Part shown: positions 38,884 to 49,438 of the stretch, piece after piece
Position numbering within the stretch: the first letter of the stretch is position 1
Layout of the letters: the number at the start of each line of letters is the position of its first letter
NCBI GenBank assembly: GCA_029215795.1
Contig: JARDYH010000001.1
Location: 193,695,654-193,759,653, forward strand
Direction of reading: 5' to 3'
Length of the DNA stretch: 64,000 nucleotides
DNA from: Anniella stebbinsi
Taxonomy: Eukaryota; Chordata; Lepidosauria; Squamata; Anniellidae
Made by a program: the position numbers and the translations under genes
Notes under the pieces: generated by a model
The model's input: the letters and a program-made list of their open reading frames with translations, nothing else
Databases searched by the model: none
Told to the model about the DNA's origin: nothing

Positions 38884-39609
38884 CCAGGTTCAGAAAGTTC
38901 CATTTACATCTTTAAACCATAAGCCAAAAGGCAGATGTAAAGCAAACATAAAGTGGAGCTACTATTTATTTATTTAACTTCTATGCCATCTTTCCACAAC
39001 GAATATACAAAGTGGCGTACAACAGCATAAAATCCCATCAGCATCCACTGTCAGCCACCAGGTGATCCAATTCATCAGTTTGGCCTTTGACAATGGGGAG
39101 AGGATCCCAGGACTGACCATGGACCAGGAGATATGACAACACCAGATTAGAGGAGCCAGTGCCAGGGAAAGACTCAGTGATGCTGAAGGAGATCTGTCTC
39201 CGCCGCGTTCGGCTGTAATCGACTGCATGAACTACCGAGTCCAAGATTTCAGAAGGCTGGTGGGGAGGAGGAAAGGGGAGGAAATGCTGCCATAGATGCT
39301 CTATAAACAAGCTATTTATAGCACGCTAGTTTCTGGCCACTCACGGAAGTTTCCGGGTCAAATTCACAATGCTGTGCTCAAACAGGAAGCTTCCCGTAGC
39401 TTTTCCACCACCACCTTATTCCATTTTAAAATACAACCCAGATAAACTGGGATATACCCCCTAATGGCTTGAAATCAGCATCGTGTAAAGCTGGCATTGC
39501 ACTATGAACCTGCCAAAGAAGGGAGGAAGGACTTTGAACGGAAAGAGAGAGGAGAGTAAAATGCCTCCCTGCAACAAAGGGAGGCAGATCTAATCCCCAT
39601 GTGTCTATT

Positions 39610-39931
39610 CTAGGCTGACCATGTGAAAAGGAAGACAGGGCTCCTGTATCTTTAACAGTTGTATTGAAAAGGACATTTCAGCAGGTGTCCTTTGTATGCA
39701 TGCAGCACCTGATGAAATTCCCTTGTCATCACAACAGTTAAAGCTGCAGGAGATTAGCTAGAGTGACCAGATACAAAAGAGGGCAGGGCTCCTGCAGCTT
39801 TGACTGTTGTGATGAAGAAGGAATTCCACCAGGTGCTGCATGCATACAAAGGACACCTGCTGAAATTCCCTTTTCTATACAACTATTAAAGATACAGGAG
39901 CCCTGTCCTCCTTTCCATATGGTCACCCTAG
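39610..39931. mobile_element. 322-bp palindromic DNA element with ~140-bp arms
   Basis: Left arm ctaggctgaccatgtg and right arm catatggtcaccctag define the ends, and the arms pair almost to the centre through gctcctgtatctttaacag and caggtgtcctttgtatgcat. The ~36-bp loop contains ctagagtgaccagata, a degenerate copy of the element's own terminus. A matching layout is known to me from squamate and turtle repeats, but I do not recall its name. Confidence 0.75.
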
Positions 39932-39990
39932 TCAGAAGTAAGTCCCATTGTGTTCAATGGGGCTTACTCCCAAGGAAGCATGCCAAGGGT
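39932..39990. repeat. 85-bp palindromic repeat (CAATCCTATGC family), partial
   Basis: It contains cagaagtaagtcccattgtg and ggggcttactcccaag, the family core. A further scrap lies at 40013-40030. Confidence 0.6.
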
Positions 39991-40456
39991 TGTGGACAAC
40001 AAAATCTTACTTCTACTCAGAAGTAAGCCCTGGCTTTCCTGTGGGCTTGAGGAAACAGACAACAAGAAGCCCCCCACCCTCCTTTGCATACATGCCAGGG
40101 AGGGAAGGAGGCGCTCCCTCGATTCAGCTGTGTCTGCTGTTTAAAGGAGCCCCGGAAAAGAGCAGCAGGACCTTCCCTTGCCCCTCTCCTCCCGTGCGAT
40201 CCAATTCATATCAATTTGTATCAATCCTGCCAAAGAAACAGGAAGCACAACAGCGCCAGATAAATGCAGAGAAACTCATAGGGCTGCTAGAAGAGGAGCA
40301 TCAACTTAATGCCACCAGTGATCTGGTGTCTGCTCCCCTTCCTTCCTTTGGAACTAGACTTCATCTCTCCCAACAGATCTCAACTGCCCTCTTCTGGTGG
40401 CTTCTTCTGAAACAAGCAACCCACATTAGAGACTCCAGATAAACTGACTCCAACAA

Positions 40457-40700
40457 TTGTGGGCTCCATCCCACCAATCCCCCCCCCCGGTTTGCCTTCG
40501 CATTTTTACCTCCATTTCAGAAGCGCTGCAAGCGCTCCTCCCTTTCACTATCATAGCTAAACCAGTGAACTCTCTTTTTTGCCCTCCCACTGCTATGGCA
40601 CCTGCCCCGCTCCGCCTGCCCTTCTCCTTCCCTCTCCTGTTCATTGGTTCTTGTTGTTGATGGACACTGTGATGGACACAGCAGCCTTCCCCCCTCGCTT
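40457..40700. mobile_element. GAGCTCCATCACACC-type DNA element, partial copy
   Basis: The succession gggctccatcccacc, acctccatttcagaagcgct and tgttgatggacactgtgatg parallels 33146-33420. It ends near ttaatggagctcc. Confidence 0.5.
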
Positions 40701-40902
40701 AATGGAGCTCCTATTAGGGTGTACAAAAATGCTTACATCTGTGTAATTTTTAAAGCTTAAGAGATGAAACTTGGGACTTTGAGAGCTCTTAAGTAGAGCT
40801 TTCCATATGCCAAGCCTATAGGCTTTTTTGTTGCTTTGGGGACTTGGAGTGATACCTGTCCTCTGCCCCCATAAACTGGATTCATCTTCAGAGTAGGAAA
40901 TC

Positions 40903-41378
40903 TAAGAACTTTTGGGTGGAGATAGGCTTATCTCTAAAGATGAGGCAGCCAACAGCTTTATTTTCTCTTTCTTTTCTTTTTTACAGGGGAAAATATAAAC
41001 CTTTGCTACCACTTCAAATAGTGGCTTGGCTGACCTGAATGCCTTTATAATTTTGGATGGAGTGTCTCGTAGAATTCATGCTACATTAAGATGTACCATC
41101 ATTCCTAGGGGAATTCGTAGGGAAAACAAGATGGCGGCATAGGGACAGCCCCCCCACCCAAGACTGCTCATGGGAATGATGCTCCCTCACGACATAGCAT
41201 TGTTCTTATTAGGACATTCAGTTCAACGTTTCAGGGCGATGTCGCTGGGCTGCCAAGGACAGCCAAGCCACCATTTGAAGCTGAGGCAAAGGTATTGTCC
41301 TCTGTAAAAATTAGAAAAAAGAAAAAACCTCAATCACCTCATCTTTAAAGTTAAGTCCACCCCACACCTAAAAGTTCT
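40903..41378. mobile_element. Inverted-repeat element with ~125-bp arms
   Basis: Left arm 40903-41033 and right arm 41259-41378 are diverged inverse complements. Anchors are aagaacttttgggtgg against ccacacctaaaagttctt, and acttcaaatagtggcttggc against agccaagccaccatttgaag. The unique interior is about 225 bp. The family is not recognised. Confidence 0.65.
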
Positions 41379-42350
41379 TCAAATTCACCCAACCACCTAA
41401 AAGTGAGCAATATTACTCACACAGAGACACATTTTTGCAGGGGAGAAATGGACCTTTGAAAGCGAGCAGGGGAGAGACTTGGCCCAGCCACAGCAACAAT
41501 CCTATAGTCTGGTAGCCGGGGGTGAGGAGTTTTAGTATCGATTTTCCTTCTTTTTTCAAGGTTAAAAATCTTTCCCATGATTGTCTGCCAGTGGTTGCCT
41601 TGTCGAACTACTATCTACCGGTGATCCTAATCAGAAGCTCTGAGTGTTTTCCACTAGCAGCTAATCAAAGCCAGGACTTTCAGTCTTTTTTTTAAAAAAA
41701 TAAAAATGGGTGAGCCTCAGTATTCTAGGGAGAGGTTTCTGCCACTCCCTCCATCTCTCATCACCTCAGCAACGAGCTGAATCTTGGAAAACCAACCGGC
41801 CCCTCTGATCTGTTCTTGTTTAGACCGTTCACTCCTGTAATTTTTTTTACAGTTGGTTTGGGAGAGTGAAAGGTTCGAACTACTAAGGAGAGCCTTCTTA
41901 TATAGTAACATCCCACACTTGTGAAAGCATTTCTGCCCTCTCCTCTTCAAGGGGAAAGATTTCTGTGCTGCAGGGTGCTGCAGATGAGGCCTTGACAAGG
42001 CACCTGAAGCAAGGGTGCAGATGAGGCCGGGGACTGAGGTGAGGGTGGGGGAAGGGAATGAGCAGGAGCAGAGAGAAAGGTGGGCCACAGTCACCTGGGA
42101 AGAGACATTAGGGTGGGAGCTCAACCTATGGCCTGTCTTATGGCCATATTTCCATATGCATGCCCACCATTGGTGGACATCCCACTAGTACAAACATTAC
42201 AAAAATGGATCTGTGAGAGTGACTGGAAATGGTTGGTTTGATATACCAACACTTTCATTAGGTGGAGCAACCAACTGACAGTTGGGATAACCATGCGAAG
42301 CATATAATCTTCCCAGCTCTCTTTAAAAGAAAGGAGTTGGGCAGTCTTAC

Positions 42351-42469
42351 CTTTTAAGACCTTTCAAGTTCCTCTCCATTTTCACAATGTCCTGCATTTT
42401 GTAGATGAACCACTTATCAATGGCTGTAAGTTTATGGATATCGTCGACGGAGATGTTGTCATTCAAGGC
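42351..42469 (-). CDS. CPS1: CPS1 exon: integrating domain (human residues ~857-896)
   Basis: The exon has 39 codons from [15 protein letters not shown] to MERNLKGLK, plus two bases of Ser. [14 protein letters not shown] is the helix conserved with human IDKWFLYKMRDIL. It is too short to stand out as an ORF; I located it from the homologous wording on the minus strand. The acceptor is tctggcag and the donor gtaaga. It ends in phase 2 and is completed by the C that opens the exon at 11133. The intron that follows it is the 31-kb one. The domain tolerates substitution, and this exon differs from human more than the catalytic exons do. Confidence 0.95.
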
Positions 42470-43535
42470 CTGCCAGAAAGAGGTACTGATTAGTCAAAGT
42501 TCCATGGACAAAGAAATGGATTGTTCACAAGTATCTAATTAGCTGAAAATCTACAGGAGTTATTTCCATCCGTGGGCCCAACTCCTTTAGCCCCTTCTCA
42601 GACAGGCTTCCAATAGCAGATTATTATAGGCTGCTTTTTAATTTCAATTGATTTAATTCTCACTTTGCTTTCATTGTTGTTGTAAACCACCTTTATTTGT
42701 TTTTTTTAAAATGTCTTTTTCCGTGTCCCTTTGAAATTGTGTATTTTCTTTATCCAAGTTCGGACACTAGAAGGAACTGTTCAGAAGTCCCCAGAGCCTG
42801 AGTTTTAAGGTTGTACGCCCTCCCTCCCACTGGTCCATATGACTCTGGATGAGCCCAGGCATACTTAACTTTTACCATTCACATAGAGTGAAAGGGGTTG
42901 CAAATGAATGTCTCTCTAAGCTTCGGTTTAGTCCTGTAAACGAGCTTGCCTAAGCTTGGACAGGCAGGCTCAGATATTTCCCATTCTTTTTGTTCCATGA
43001 GCTGTCCCTCTGTGTCCTATCTCAAGGAATGCCCAGTTCACACATGCCTTAAAAACCAGACTCAGGGGTCTTTTCCAAGGGTTCATCTGACCTGCGATTA
43101 GTGTCCAGGAGGTGAGTGAAAAGGAGGGAAAAAATGTCAAACTTCCAGCGATTTGTTAGATGTTAAATAAAAAGCTCTCCCAAATCTCCCTTCATGAACA
43201 GGCAAACAACTTGAAAATGAAGCTCATGAAAATTAAACACAGCTTACGAGAATCCAGCCTTTCTGTAATCACAAATGGCCTTCAAATGCACTTTACCATT
43301 GGTCCATGGTACCCTGTGGTTCCTTGGTAGCACATCAAGAGTTCAAGAAGGCAAACAAGCTTTCCTGGAACGCTTGCTCAACACTGCTGCTGGGCTTCCA
43401 CCACACATAACTGCAGAGAAGTGGTGGGTGAGCTTCAGGGTGTACTTTTGGACAGGATTGTCCCTACCATTATGCAGAGTGAGGCTTCAGGCAGCAGGTG
43501 TCATGAAAGTGCACCAAATTGTTAGTAATTTAATT

Positions 43536-43559
43536 GGTGGTGGTGGTGGTGGTGGTGGT
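43536..43559. repeat. (GGT)n microsatellite
   Basis: Eight ggt units. Confidence 0.9.
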
Positions 43560-43607
43560 CGTTTTACTTTCACTGCCAGGGAGAGGGGCTAAGGGGATTT
43601 TCTGCTA

Positions 43608-43957
43608 TAGGCCTCATCTACAAGAATTCGCCTTTACGCCTGGTTAGGCGATTATGCGCATATTCGCAGAAGCGCATTTACGCCTAATACCTCTGTACGA
43701 GAGGCGGCGAAGTGCATTACTGGATGACCGAAACGCGATTTAAACAGTTGACATGCGGAGAATCACTTGTTCACATAGTCAAAATGCGCTTTAACGGCCG
43801 GAGCAAAATAAAACTCGCTATTTAACGCACATTCGATAATGCGCATAATCGGAGAGAAAACGCGCCTCTACGCCCGATTTGCACTCCGTTCTTGTAGAGG
43901 TAAATGTTTTAATGTGCCTTGAAAGAGCTTTAAATGCCTCTTGTAGAGGCAGCCTTA
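43608..43957. mobile_element. ~349-bp non-autonomous DNA element, copy 2
   Basis: The ends taggcctcatctacaag and cttgtagaggcagcctta are inverted repeats. Internal order matches copy 1 at 10350-10698: gcgattatgcgcat, tttacgcctaat, gaggcggcgaag, ggagaatc, gcgcataatcggaga, gaaagagctttaaat. The inner palindromic pair is also kept. The two copies are diverged but collinear. Confidence 0.75.
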
Positions 43958-44287
43958 GGTGAATCCCTCTTGACCATCAAGTTTTACACAGCTGCAATTT
44001 CCCCTTATAAAGGCTTCTGTACCTAACATAGGCTGTAGTTTTCTTTCAAATGAGAAAATAACATGCATTTATACAAATACCTTTTGTCCATCTAAAAGGC
44101 TTAGTTGTGGAGAAGACAAGATGAACGGCACCGCTTACGCTGTATACTATTGTCCACTTATAAGTCTTTGAGACAGGCATGATGGTACAAACAGAAACGC
44201 TACAAGGTCCTTTAGTAGTAAAGGGGCTTTGGGCCAAATGAGGCAGAGAAAGATATCCACTCTATAAGGTACAATGGTCTGTCACAA

Positions 44288-45358
44288 TGGTTGACCGCAA
44301 GGTGCCATCCTTTCCCCAATGCTGTTTAACATTTACATGAAACCGCTGGGAGAGATCATCCGGAGGCATGGGGCGGGGTGCTATCAATATGCTGATGACA
44401 CCCAAATATATTTCTCTATGCCTTCAACAACATTGTCAGCTAAGGATAGTGTGTCTCCTCGGAACGAATGCTTGGAGGCGGTAATGGGCTGGATGAGGAA
44501 AAACAAACTGAAGCTGAATCCAGACAAGACGGAGGTGCTTGCTGTCAAAGGCCCCAACCTGGGTTTGGAGGTGTGTCAACCAGTTCTGGATGGTGTTACA
44601 CGCCCCCTGAAAGACTGTGTTCGCAGCTTGGGGGTACTCCTGGATCCGTCGCTCCAAATGACAGCCCAGATAGATGCGACGGCCAGGAGTGCCTACTATC
44701 AGCTTCGGCTGATACGCCAGCTGCGCCCCTTCCTAGAGTTGGAAGACCTAAAGACGGTAGTGCACACACTGGTAACTTCGAGGCTCGACTTCTGCAATGT
44801 GCTGTACATAGGGCTACCTTTGTGCCTAGTCCGGAAACTTAAACTTATTAAAAATATGGCAGCCAGGTTGGTCACTGGTACACCTAGGGGTGACCACATT
44901 ACACCAGTTTTAAAATCACTTCACTGGCTGCCGGTCAGTTTCCGGGCGAAGTATAAAGTGTTGGTTATTACCTTTAAAGCCCTACATGGTTTGGGCCCAG
45001 GTTACCTACGGGATCGCCTTCTCCCGTACAATCCGCCCCACATTCTTAGGTCCTCTGGGAAGAACGTACTCAAGCCAGCCAGAACTAGGCTGTTGAGTGT
45101 TACCCAGAGGACCTTCTCTTCTATGGCTCCCAGACTATGGAATGGTCTGCCGGAGGAGGTTAGACAAACTGACAGTCTTCACGAATTCAAGAGAGTTGTG
45201 AAGACTGTTCTTTTCCAGCAGGCCTATCCGGATGAATTTTAAAATGTTTTAATGATGTGTTTCTCTTGTTTTAATTTTTTAACCTTGTTATGCTTGTATG
45301 TGTATTGTGTTCCCCGCTTCGATCCGTAGGGAGAGGTGGGTTATAAATAATAATAATA

Positions 45359-45398
<40 letters not shown>

Positions 45399-45415
45399 TA
45401 GCTTAGCCTCTATCA
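44288..45415 (+). mobile_element. L2-clade LINE, 5'-truncated, with open reverse-transcriptase segment
   Basis: An open frame runs from about 44295 to the stop at 45240-45242. It begins PQGAILSPMLFNIYMKPL, contains the catalytic YADD of reverse transcriptase (QYADDTQIYF), then LNPDKTEVL, SLGVLLDPSLQM, SRLDFCNVLYIGLP, HITPVLKSLHWLPVSFRAKY and ends AYPDEF. The order and wording fit the CR1/L2 group, closest to L2. The 3' UTR ends cttcgatccgtagggagagg and a (AAT)n/(ATT)n tail at 45346-45397. The palm domain is cut at its start and the endonuclease is missing, so it is not autonomous. Confidence 0.88.
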
Positions 45416-45551
45416 TGACAATCCTTTCTATGCACAGGGATTTTTTGTGGCTTATGGAGGAGCATTAATTCACCTACAACTAAAGTCTGAAAAGGCATTG
45501 CCCAGAAACAGATTTACCAATTTTACCACAGGCAACAAAGATTTAGGAATA

Positions 45552-45727
45552 TAGGGAGCTGCCTTATGCTGCGACAGCTCTTTGGTCCATCTAAATACAG
45601 TATTGTTGACACTAACTGGCAGCGGCTTACACGGTTTTAGGCAGGAGTTTTTCCAGCCCTACCTGTAGGATTGAACCTGGGACCTTCTGTATGCAAAGCA
45701 GGTGCTTTACCACAAAGGTACAGCCCC
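45552..45727 (-). mobile_element. tRNA-derived SINE, antisense, best copy
   Basis: The + strand runs from ggagctgccttatgctgcga to gcaaagcaggtgctttaccac. On the minus strand the head is a tRNA relic, with A-box-like TTTGTGGTAAAGCA and B-box GGTTCAATCC. The tail is agctccctatattcc. It is the fullest of the copies at 5312, 18478 and 19846. Confidence 0.75.
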
Positions 45728-45873
45728 TCCCTTCTGGCATGAGCTTCTGTGGCCGATACCGTACTTCATCAGATACACAAAATGAAGTATAATTCCTCAT
45801 CATTTGAGTTTGACTCAGCCGTTCACATGTTCTGTTATCCTCAGCATCTCTGCTCTTGCCTCCTTTTTCAAGT

Positions 45874-45899
45874 ATATATATATATATATATATATATAT
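45874..45899. repeat. (TA)n microsatellite
   Basis: About thirteen TA units. Confidence 0.9.
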
Positions 45900-46651
45900 C
45901 AGTGTTTCGGAAGTTGCAGCTATGATGAGCGTCTTTCAAATACAAAGAGTCAGAACTCTTCCCATCCCAACTCAAAAAAATAAATAAAGACATATTGAGG
46001 CGGGCGAGGGTTAAGGAAAGACTTTTGACAAGACTCGCAACATGACTTAACAAGGAATTGCACTAATAGGAATAAATGGTCTATTCTTTAACTGTCAGAA
46101 AAATGTTTTGAAATTTGTGGCCACCACACACACTCAGCTGTTTGAGGGTATATTTTAACAGGTAAAGAAAGCAGAAATTAACAGGTAAAGAAAGCAGAAA
46201 ATATCTAAGATACGTTTGAATAATTTCATATTCTGAAACAATAGGTGTCTATTCTCCTGAGGCTGAAGAATATTAGGGGAAAGCCTGCAAAACAACCTTA
46301 TATAATTGAATAGGGAATCTGAGAGATGGGGGTGAAGAAAGAATGCCAATTCACATTCCTGTGAGGCAAAATTAGCAGTAGCTTTGTTCCTACCTCTTAA
46401 TTAGTGACGATTTAATGTAAGGCTGTCACCAGGTCTACTATGGCCCTAAACCCTACACACACATGCACAAAATTAGAGGCGAATGTGGTGGAATTTGTCA
46501 CCACAGAACATTTGAAGAGAATTGTGTCAAATGGCTCCTTTGGCACCTGTGGTTTTACTACTAAAACAAAAGTTCTGGCAGTTTCTACAAGGGAACATCC
46601 ATTATTGCAGTTTAGCCCACAGTAATAAGCCAGCAGCACCTCCAGAAAGAG

Positions 46652-46836
46652 TACCCTATTTCTTCGATTCTAAGACACACTTTTTTCTCCATATAAACGT
46701 CTCTAAAAATGGGGTGCGTCTTAGAATCGATGGCGATTTCCCCACACTTAGAATCAAAGCTTTTTCCCTGTTGGTGGTACTGAAATTAAGGTGCGTCTTA
46801 CAATCGATGGCGTCTTAGAATCGAAGAAATATGGTA
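46652..46836. mobile_element. 185-bp TIR element, TATTTCTTCGATTCTAAGAC termini
   Basis: taccctatttcttcgattct and agaatcgaagaaatatggta form ~25-bp inverted repeats. The word cttagaatcgatggcg or its near copies occurs three times inside (46710, 46798, 46808). It resembles a known class of vertebrate MITEs with TAAGACGCAC subterminal repeats; I cannot fix the superfamily. Confidence 0.7.
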
Positions 46837-47088
46837 CGTTTAGTCTCCCTGCTCAAAAAGGTACAGACCTTGTAGTATGGAAGAATCTAGAGCTGATCTT
46901 CTTCCTGAAGAAGTGTAGATACTTTGCAGGTTAATTTGCAGGTTAAAAGAACTGCCTCATCTGGTTGGTGATAATAATAATAAAAAAAACTGAACGTATG
47001 CCACTTCTGACCCTTTCAAAATCACTAGAGCAGGTAAGGAGATTATAACAACAATTTATATCAGATCATCTCCTTCTTAGAACCCTAC

Positions 47089-47265
47089 CTTGGCCATTGC
47101 GTGCACCCGTATGCTGGAGGCTTCAGCCAGCTCTCTCCTGAGATCCATGTTTGTAGGCCAGTCTTTCTTCATTGGCAGGCATGATGTGAAGCCGTCCACC
47201 GAGGGGTGGCACATTCGTAAGGCTTTCTGAAAGCTTTCTTCAAAGGTGCGCCCAATAGCCATAAC
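47089..47265 (-). CDS. CPS1: CPS1 exon: junction to integrating domain (human residues ~798-856)
   Basis: The exon has 59 codons, [18 protein letters not shown] to RVHAMAK, in phase 0 at both ends. The first third, [17 protein letters not shown], is strongly conserved. The rest, with [19 protein letters not shown], enters the variable integrating domain that links the two catalytic halves and corresponds to the CarB oligomerisation domain. The acceptor is attgcag behind a pyrimidine tract, and the donor is gtaggg. The ORF that covers this exon runs only seven residues past its donor side before a chance frame end, so length alone would mislead. Confidence 0.96.
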
Positions 47266-47510
47266 CTGCAATAAGGAAAGCCCTTTTATTAGCCTGCACA
47301 GAAGATGCCACTCTCTGATTCAGAGTTTCTCAAACCTTCTACAAGCATAATGAAAAAGAAAAAAAAAGTGACCCATGGACGTCACACAGCCTCAGCATGC
47401 AAAAGAAATCTAGGCTACAGGAGACCACAGCAGGTTTTAAGCCACCATAGGGGCCTCTGGAATTTATACCATTGCTTCATGGATAACAAACCAACACTGA
47501 TGAACACAAT

Positions 47511-47689
47511 GGGCCTGTTCAGGCAACGCGCTACGCCATGGTTAGGCTGCTAACCCTTTTTCAGCAAGTGGTTAGTGAGTGTGTTATGTAGCCACCATGG
47601 TTACGAATGGTTCACACGACACACTACGCCATAATATTTAGCTCAAAGTGCTTAACCATCATGGTTTAGCGTGTTGTCTGAACAATGCC
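47511..47689. mobile_element. 179-bp MITE with TTCAGGCAACGCGCTA termini
   Basis: The left end ggcctgttcaggcaacgcgc pairs with the right end gcgtgttgtctgaacaatgcc. The inner arms share accatggtta words. It is a typical short non-autonomous DNA element. Confidence 0.7.
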
Positions 47690-47774
47690 GATGTAGAAGG
47701 CACACTGTCTCCTGCATTCTGTCTCCTGAATGTGCTGTTGTTTGTCTATTCATTCAGTTACACATGTCCAGCCT

Positions 47775-47960
47775 CTTTCTCCGGTTGAGGCTGTTTACAA
47801 GGTTCCCAAACAATGAAACAATCCAAGCATTGGAAAAGTAAATAATGACATAATTTAAAAAACACAGCAAATAATGTGGAAATAGACAGGAAAAAAATAC
47901 AATTACTTTTTAATCCTCAGAAGCTAAAAAGGAGGTGTTCTTTCAAGTCTTTACATCAGT
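47775..47960 (-). mobile_element. Possible L2-type LINE relic, antisense
   Basis: The A-rich run with tccaagcattggaaaagtaa and ctaaaaaggaggtgttcttt resembles L2 3' UTRs in reverse. It is weakly supported. Confidence 0.35.
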
Positions 47961-48289
47961 GGAACTCTATATCTGTTCTACTTGGCAAAATCTATCTTGT
48001 TTCCTAACATTTGCTGGAGCCGTACTGTACTGTTAATAATACTAATTTTACATATTTGATGACACTGGGTCAAAATTCAACCTTTTCGGGGGAAAGGGGT
48101 AGGTAACATTCAGTTCATGATTAGATATATGATTTCCATGTTGCGAGAAATTATTATATTCAGTTTATTAATGATGTATTATACAAGTCATCTTAATAAG
48201 GATCCTTCAAGCAGTGGCCAGGAGAATGATTGCAGAAAAATGGTCGATATTCACTAGAATGGCTTACTATAGTCTGTGGCATTTTGACC

Positions 48290-48365
48290 ACAAACCTATG
48301 CACACTTACCTGAGAATAAAGCCTATTGAACTCAGCAGGGCTTACTTATGAATAAACTGTTCAGT
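48290..48365. repeat. 85-bp palindromic repeat (CAATCCTATGC family), copy
   Basis: It reads acctatgcacacttacctga, then cctattgaactcagcagggc, then ttacttatgaataaactg. Confidence 0.65.
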
Positions 48366-48711
48366 TCTAAAACCGGAATGAAAGAACAGATCTGTCCTCC
48401 ATTTTTAAGTTTAGTTTGGTTTCAGAATTTTATGGGGTTACATCATTTTGTATGCGTGTTGATCAGCCAAAAGGTTAATAGTTTAGAGATCAACTGTTTA
48501 GTTAGAATATAGAGGTCAGCAAGTTTGCCAGGAGATTATAAAATTCAACAAAAGGTCAGAGGAAGAGGGAGTGAAAGTTTTTAACACAGGAAATAGAAAC
48601 TTCGTTTCTGAAAATTAACAAGAAACTGCCCTCCTGATTGATTGAAATTGAGGAGAGAGAAAACTAATTTTAAGAGATAAAAATCTAAGGCAAGAATCAT
48701 AGAGGCAGTGA

Positions 48712-48770
48712 AGAAGAAAGAAGAAGAAGGAGAGAGAGAGAAGGGAGGAAAGAAAGAAACCCAGAGTCCT
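48712..48770. repeat. Purine-rich (GAA/GA)n tract
   Basis: Interrupted gaagaa, gagaga and gaaa units on the + strand, so a pyrimidine run in the sense of CPS1. Confidence 0.85.
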
Positions 48771-49227
48771 AAAGGAAAGAATCAGAGCTGCTGGAACTGG
48801 AGAACTGATTGAGAGGGCTGGACTAAAAACAGCAAGATATTGCTTGGAACTGACCTGGATAAAATAGGTACATAGTGTAGTTAGGTTAGCTGGATGCATT
48901 TATCCCTGGTATGCACATCCATTCAGCTTTAAAACTTTGTTCCAGGGGCATTTTTCTTTAGTAAAATATGAGCATTGTTATTTGAAATTTTGTGGTCTAA
49001 AGCAGATAGCTGAGACCCAGAGAATTTTAAGGCTGGTTTGGTGGAGACAACCATGGGGGGGGGGGGGAGAATCTACCTGGTGGCAGTGGAAAAGACCACA
49101 GAAAGGAAAGGGCAAAAAAGACTGTGGGCACACCATTTTTCTTGCTTTCCCTTCACCCACAGAACAGGGCATTAATGAAATACCTCTTTCATCTTGCCTC
49201 TACCAGGAACTCACTAAGTGGTTGGAG

Positions 49228-49360
49228 GCATGCCGCCCACTCTGAGCCTCAGTCCCCCATCTAAAATATGGGGACAATAATACTGACTATCTGTTGGCAA
49301 GATAATATATGTAAAACTTCTTGAACATTCTGCAGTGCTATATTATTATTCACCCTCCTC
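49228..49360 (+). mobile_element. MIR-type SINE relic
   Basis: The wording ctctgagcctcagtccccca tctaaaatatggggacaata matches the conserved MIR 3' block. Confidence 0.6.
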
Positions 49361-49438
49361 ATCCCAGCACCATAAGGTTAAAATATTAATGGGCTTAAGA
49401 GCATTTCAAGAAACCATGGGGGAAATCCTCAGACTCAC

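Larger units (their letters stand above)
11134..42350 (-). other. CPS1 giant intron, 31,217 bp
   Basis: It separates the exons at 42351-42469 and 10992-11133, whose split Ser codon matches, so no exon is missing between them. It is dominated by palindromic DNA elements, L2 tails, SINEs and microsatellites listed individually. Unassigned stretches are 11535-13545 (AT-rich, with short inverted motifs around taacccacaatg), 15001-16238, 16620-17181, 20277-21246, 22490-23147, 24413-25629, 28518-29286, 29519-30811, 30910-33145, 35532-36360, 37456-38815 and 41379-42350. I see no exon, RNA gene or promoter in those. Confidence 0.9.
42470..47088 (-). other. CPS1 intron, 4619 bp
   Basis: It holds a (GGT)n tract, the second 349-bp element (43608-43957), the L2 LINE (44288-45415), a tRNA-SINE (45552-45727), a (TA)n tract and a TIR element (46652-46836). 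I see nothing in 42470-43535 or 45900-46651. Confidence 0.9.
47266..49438 (-). other. CPS1 intron, 2173 bp
   Basis: It holds a TIR element (47511-47689), a possible L2 tail (47775-47960), an 85-bp repeat copy (48290-48365), a GA-rich stretch (48712-48770), a G13 run (49055-49067) and a MIR relic (49228-49360). Confidence 0.9.

Noticed and set aside
39948..40442. 164-codon frame on the + strand
   Set aside because: No recognisable domain, no splice or promoter context; it begins inside an 85-bp palindromic repeat fragment.
45552..45727. A true tRNA gene on the minus strand
   Set aside because: The A- and B-box-like blocks belong to a SINE repeated at three other sites; acceptor and anticodon stems do not form.
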